A stretch of 64,000 nt of DNA, from positions 1 through 64,000 of the forward strand of contig NZ_CAJZAG010000008.1 in NCBI RefSeq assembly GCF_914271485.1, read 5' to 3'. Both the position numbers and the translations under genes were made by a program. The notes under the pieces were generated by a model that made no database searches, was not told the DNA's origin, and worked only from the letters and a program-made list of their open reading frames with translations. The stretch is from Cupriavidus pampae (GTDB taxonomy: Bacteria > Pseudomonadota > Gammaproteobacteria > Burkholderiales > Burkholderiaceae). Positions 62,981-64,000 of this stretch are shown here, piece by piece; position 1 is the stretch's first letter; every line of letters starts with the position of its first letter.

Positions 62981-64000
62981 ATGCAATCGGTCATCGCGCA
63001 GGCAAAACGAATCGTCGTCAAGGTGGGATCAAGCCTTGTCACCAACGATGGCAAGGGGCTAGATCACGATGCCATCGCGCGCTGGGCCGCGCAGATCGCC
63101 AAGCTGCGCGCGGCGGGCAAGGAAGTGGTGCTGGTCAGCTCCGGTGCCATCGCCGAGGGCATGCAGCGCCTGGGCTGGACGCGCCGCCCGCGCGAGATTC
63201 ACGAGCTGCAGGCGGCCGCGGCGGTCGGACAGATGGGCCTTGCGCAAGTCTACGAAACCCAGTTCGGCCGCTACGGCATTCGCACCGCGCAGGTGCTGCT
63301 GACTCACGCCGACCTGGCCGATCGCGAACGCTACCTCAATGCCCGCTCGACGCTGCTGACACTGCTGGCGCTGGGAGTGGTGCCGATCATCAACGAGAAC
63401 GACACGGTGGTCACCGATGAAATCAAGTTCGGCGACAACGACACGCTCGGCGCGCTCGTGACGAACCTGATCGAAGGCCACGCGCTCGTGATTCTGACCG
63501 ACCAGCGCGGTCTCTACACGGCCGATCCGCGCAAGGATCCGAACGCCGAGTTCGTGCATGAGGCACTGGCTGGCACACTCGAACTCGAGGCGATGGCTGG
63601 TGGCGCGGGCAGCTCCATAGGCCGGGGCGGCATGCTGACCAAGATCCTCGCTGCCAAGCGCGCGGCCAAGTCGGGCGCGCATACGACCATTGCATCGGGC
63701 CGGGAAGCCAACGTGCTCGAACGTCTGGCCGAAGGCGAGGCCATCGGCACGCAACTGTTGGCGCCGACCGGCCGCCTGACCGCGCGCAAGCAATGGATGG
63801 CCGACCACCTGCAGCTGCGCGGGCGCGTGATCATCGACGCCGGCGCGGTGGAAAAGCTGACGGGCGGCGGCAAGTCGCTGCTACCGATCGGTGTGGTGGA
63901 CGTGCAGGGGGAATTCGCGCGCGGGGAAGTGATTGCGTGCGTAGATCCGGCAGGCCTCGAGGTCGCGCGCGGCATTACCAACTATTCGAGCGCCGAAGCC
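62981..64000 (+). CDS. proB: Glutamate 5-kinase ProB (partial, cut by window end)
   Basis: The first 340 codons of gamma-glutamyl kinase, the first enzyme of proline synthesis. RIVVKVGSSLVTNDGKGLD is the ATP/glutamate site, LVSSGAIAEGM, PIINENDTVVTDEIKFGDND and LLTDQRGLYTADPR-like text mark the kinase domain. The C-terminal PUA domain begins at about residue 270 and is cut; about 30 residues are missing. The ATG at 62981 lies 37 bases after obgE, so the two may share a transcript. Confidence 0.95.
   Translation, partial: MQSVIAQAKRIVVKVGSSLVTNDGKGLDHDAIARWAAQIAKLRAAGKEVVLVSSGAIAEGMQRLGWTRRPREIHELQAAAAVGQMGLAQVYETQFGRYGIRTAQVLLTHADLADRERYLNARSTLLTLLALGVVPIINENDTVVTDEIKFGDNDTLGALVTNLIEGHALVILTDQRGLYTADPRKDPNAEFVHEALAGTLELEAMAGGAGSSIGRGGMLTKILAAKRAAKSGAHTTIASGREANVLERLAEGEAIGTQLLAPTGRLTARKQWMADHLQLRGRVIIDAGAVEKLTGGGKSLLPIGVVDVQGEFARGEVIACVDPAGLEVARGITNYSSAEA

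Overview
This is a GC-rich, gene-dense chromosomal window from a betaproteobacterium of the order Burkholderiales, most likely Cupriavidus or a close Ralstonia-like relative. That assignment is an inference. It rests on the dcw cluster order, the DciA-like/M23/secA/argJ and pilB-pilC-pilD-coaE-zapD-yacG neighbourhoods, the Bug-type (TctC) binding protein, the Gram-negative porin, and the style of the rRNA end. I see no insertion sequence, prophage, integron or CRISPR array, and no broken gene.

Layout. Bases 1-306 are the end of an rRNA operon (last bases of 23S, 5S, strong terminator). Bases 498-9873 hold a DUF3047 lipoprotein, a minus-strand M20 amidohydrolase/DUF2891 pair, and a divergent five-gene Dpp/Opp-type peptide ABC transporter. 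Bases 9917-12621 carry two tandem paralogous LivK-like binding proteins without permeases. Bases 12806-16029 carry a molybdopterin oxidoreductase whose stop codon overlaps the start of a HELAH metallopeptidase lipoprotein. Bases 16078-18638 are a TetR regulator and fadD, with a readable promoter and palindromic operator. Bases 18686-22030 (minus) are a lipoprotein, a MarR regulator, an orphan Bug binding protein and a porin. coq7 follows.

Bases 23344-41032 are a complete division and cell wall (dcw) cluster: mraZ-rsmH-ftsL-ftsI-murE-murF-mraY-murD-ftsW-murG-murC-ddlB-ftsQ-ftsA-ftsZ. It begins with a promoter overlapped by a 10-bp-phased array of MraZ-type boxes and ends in a terminator. Eight gene junctions are ATGA overlaps. 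Then come a peroxiredoxin, lpxC, an alpha/beta hydrolase, a DciA-like DUF721 gene, an M23 peptidase, secA, argJ, a DUF815 ATPase, a MutT-type Nudix enzyme and an OPT transporter. On the minus strand, pilB-pilC-pilD-coaE-zapD-yacG, tRNA-Pro(CGG) and ispB follow. The window ends with rplU-rpmA-obgE and a proB cut by the window edge.

Together the genes cover peptidoglycan precursor synthesis, septation, outer-membrane lipid A synthesis, protein export and ribosome biogenesis, with accessory uptake systems in the first 22 kb. I found no convincing undescribed multi-gene system. The most useful non-routine signals are regulatory and structural: the MraZ-box array, the fadD operator, a 16-bp palindrome in the peptide-transport divergent region, a hairpin in the lpxC leader, a 12-bp tandem repeat inside murD, and a possibly leaderless 32-codon membrane ORF upstream of rplU.
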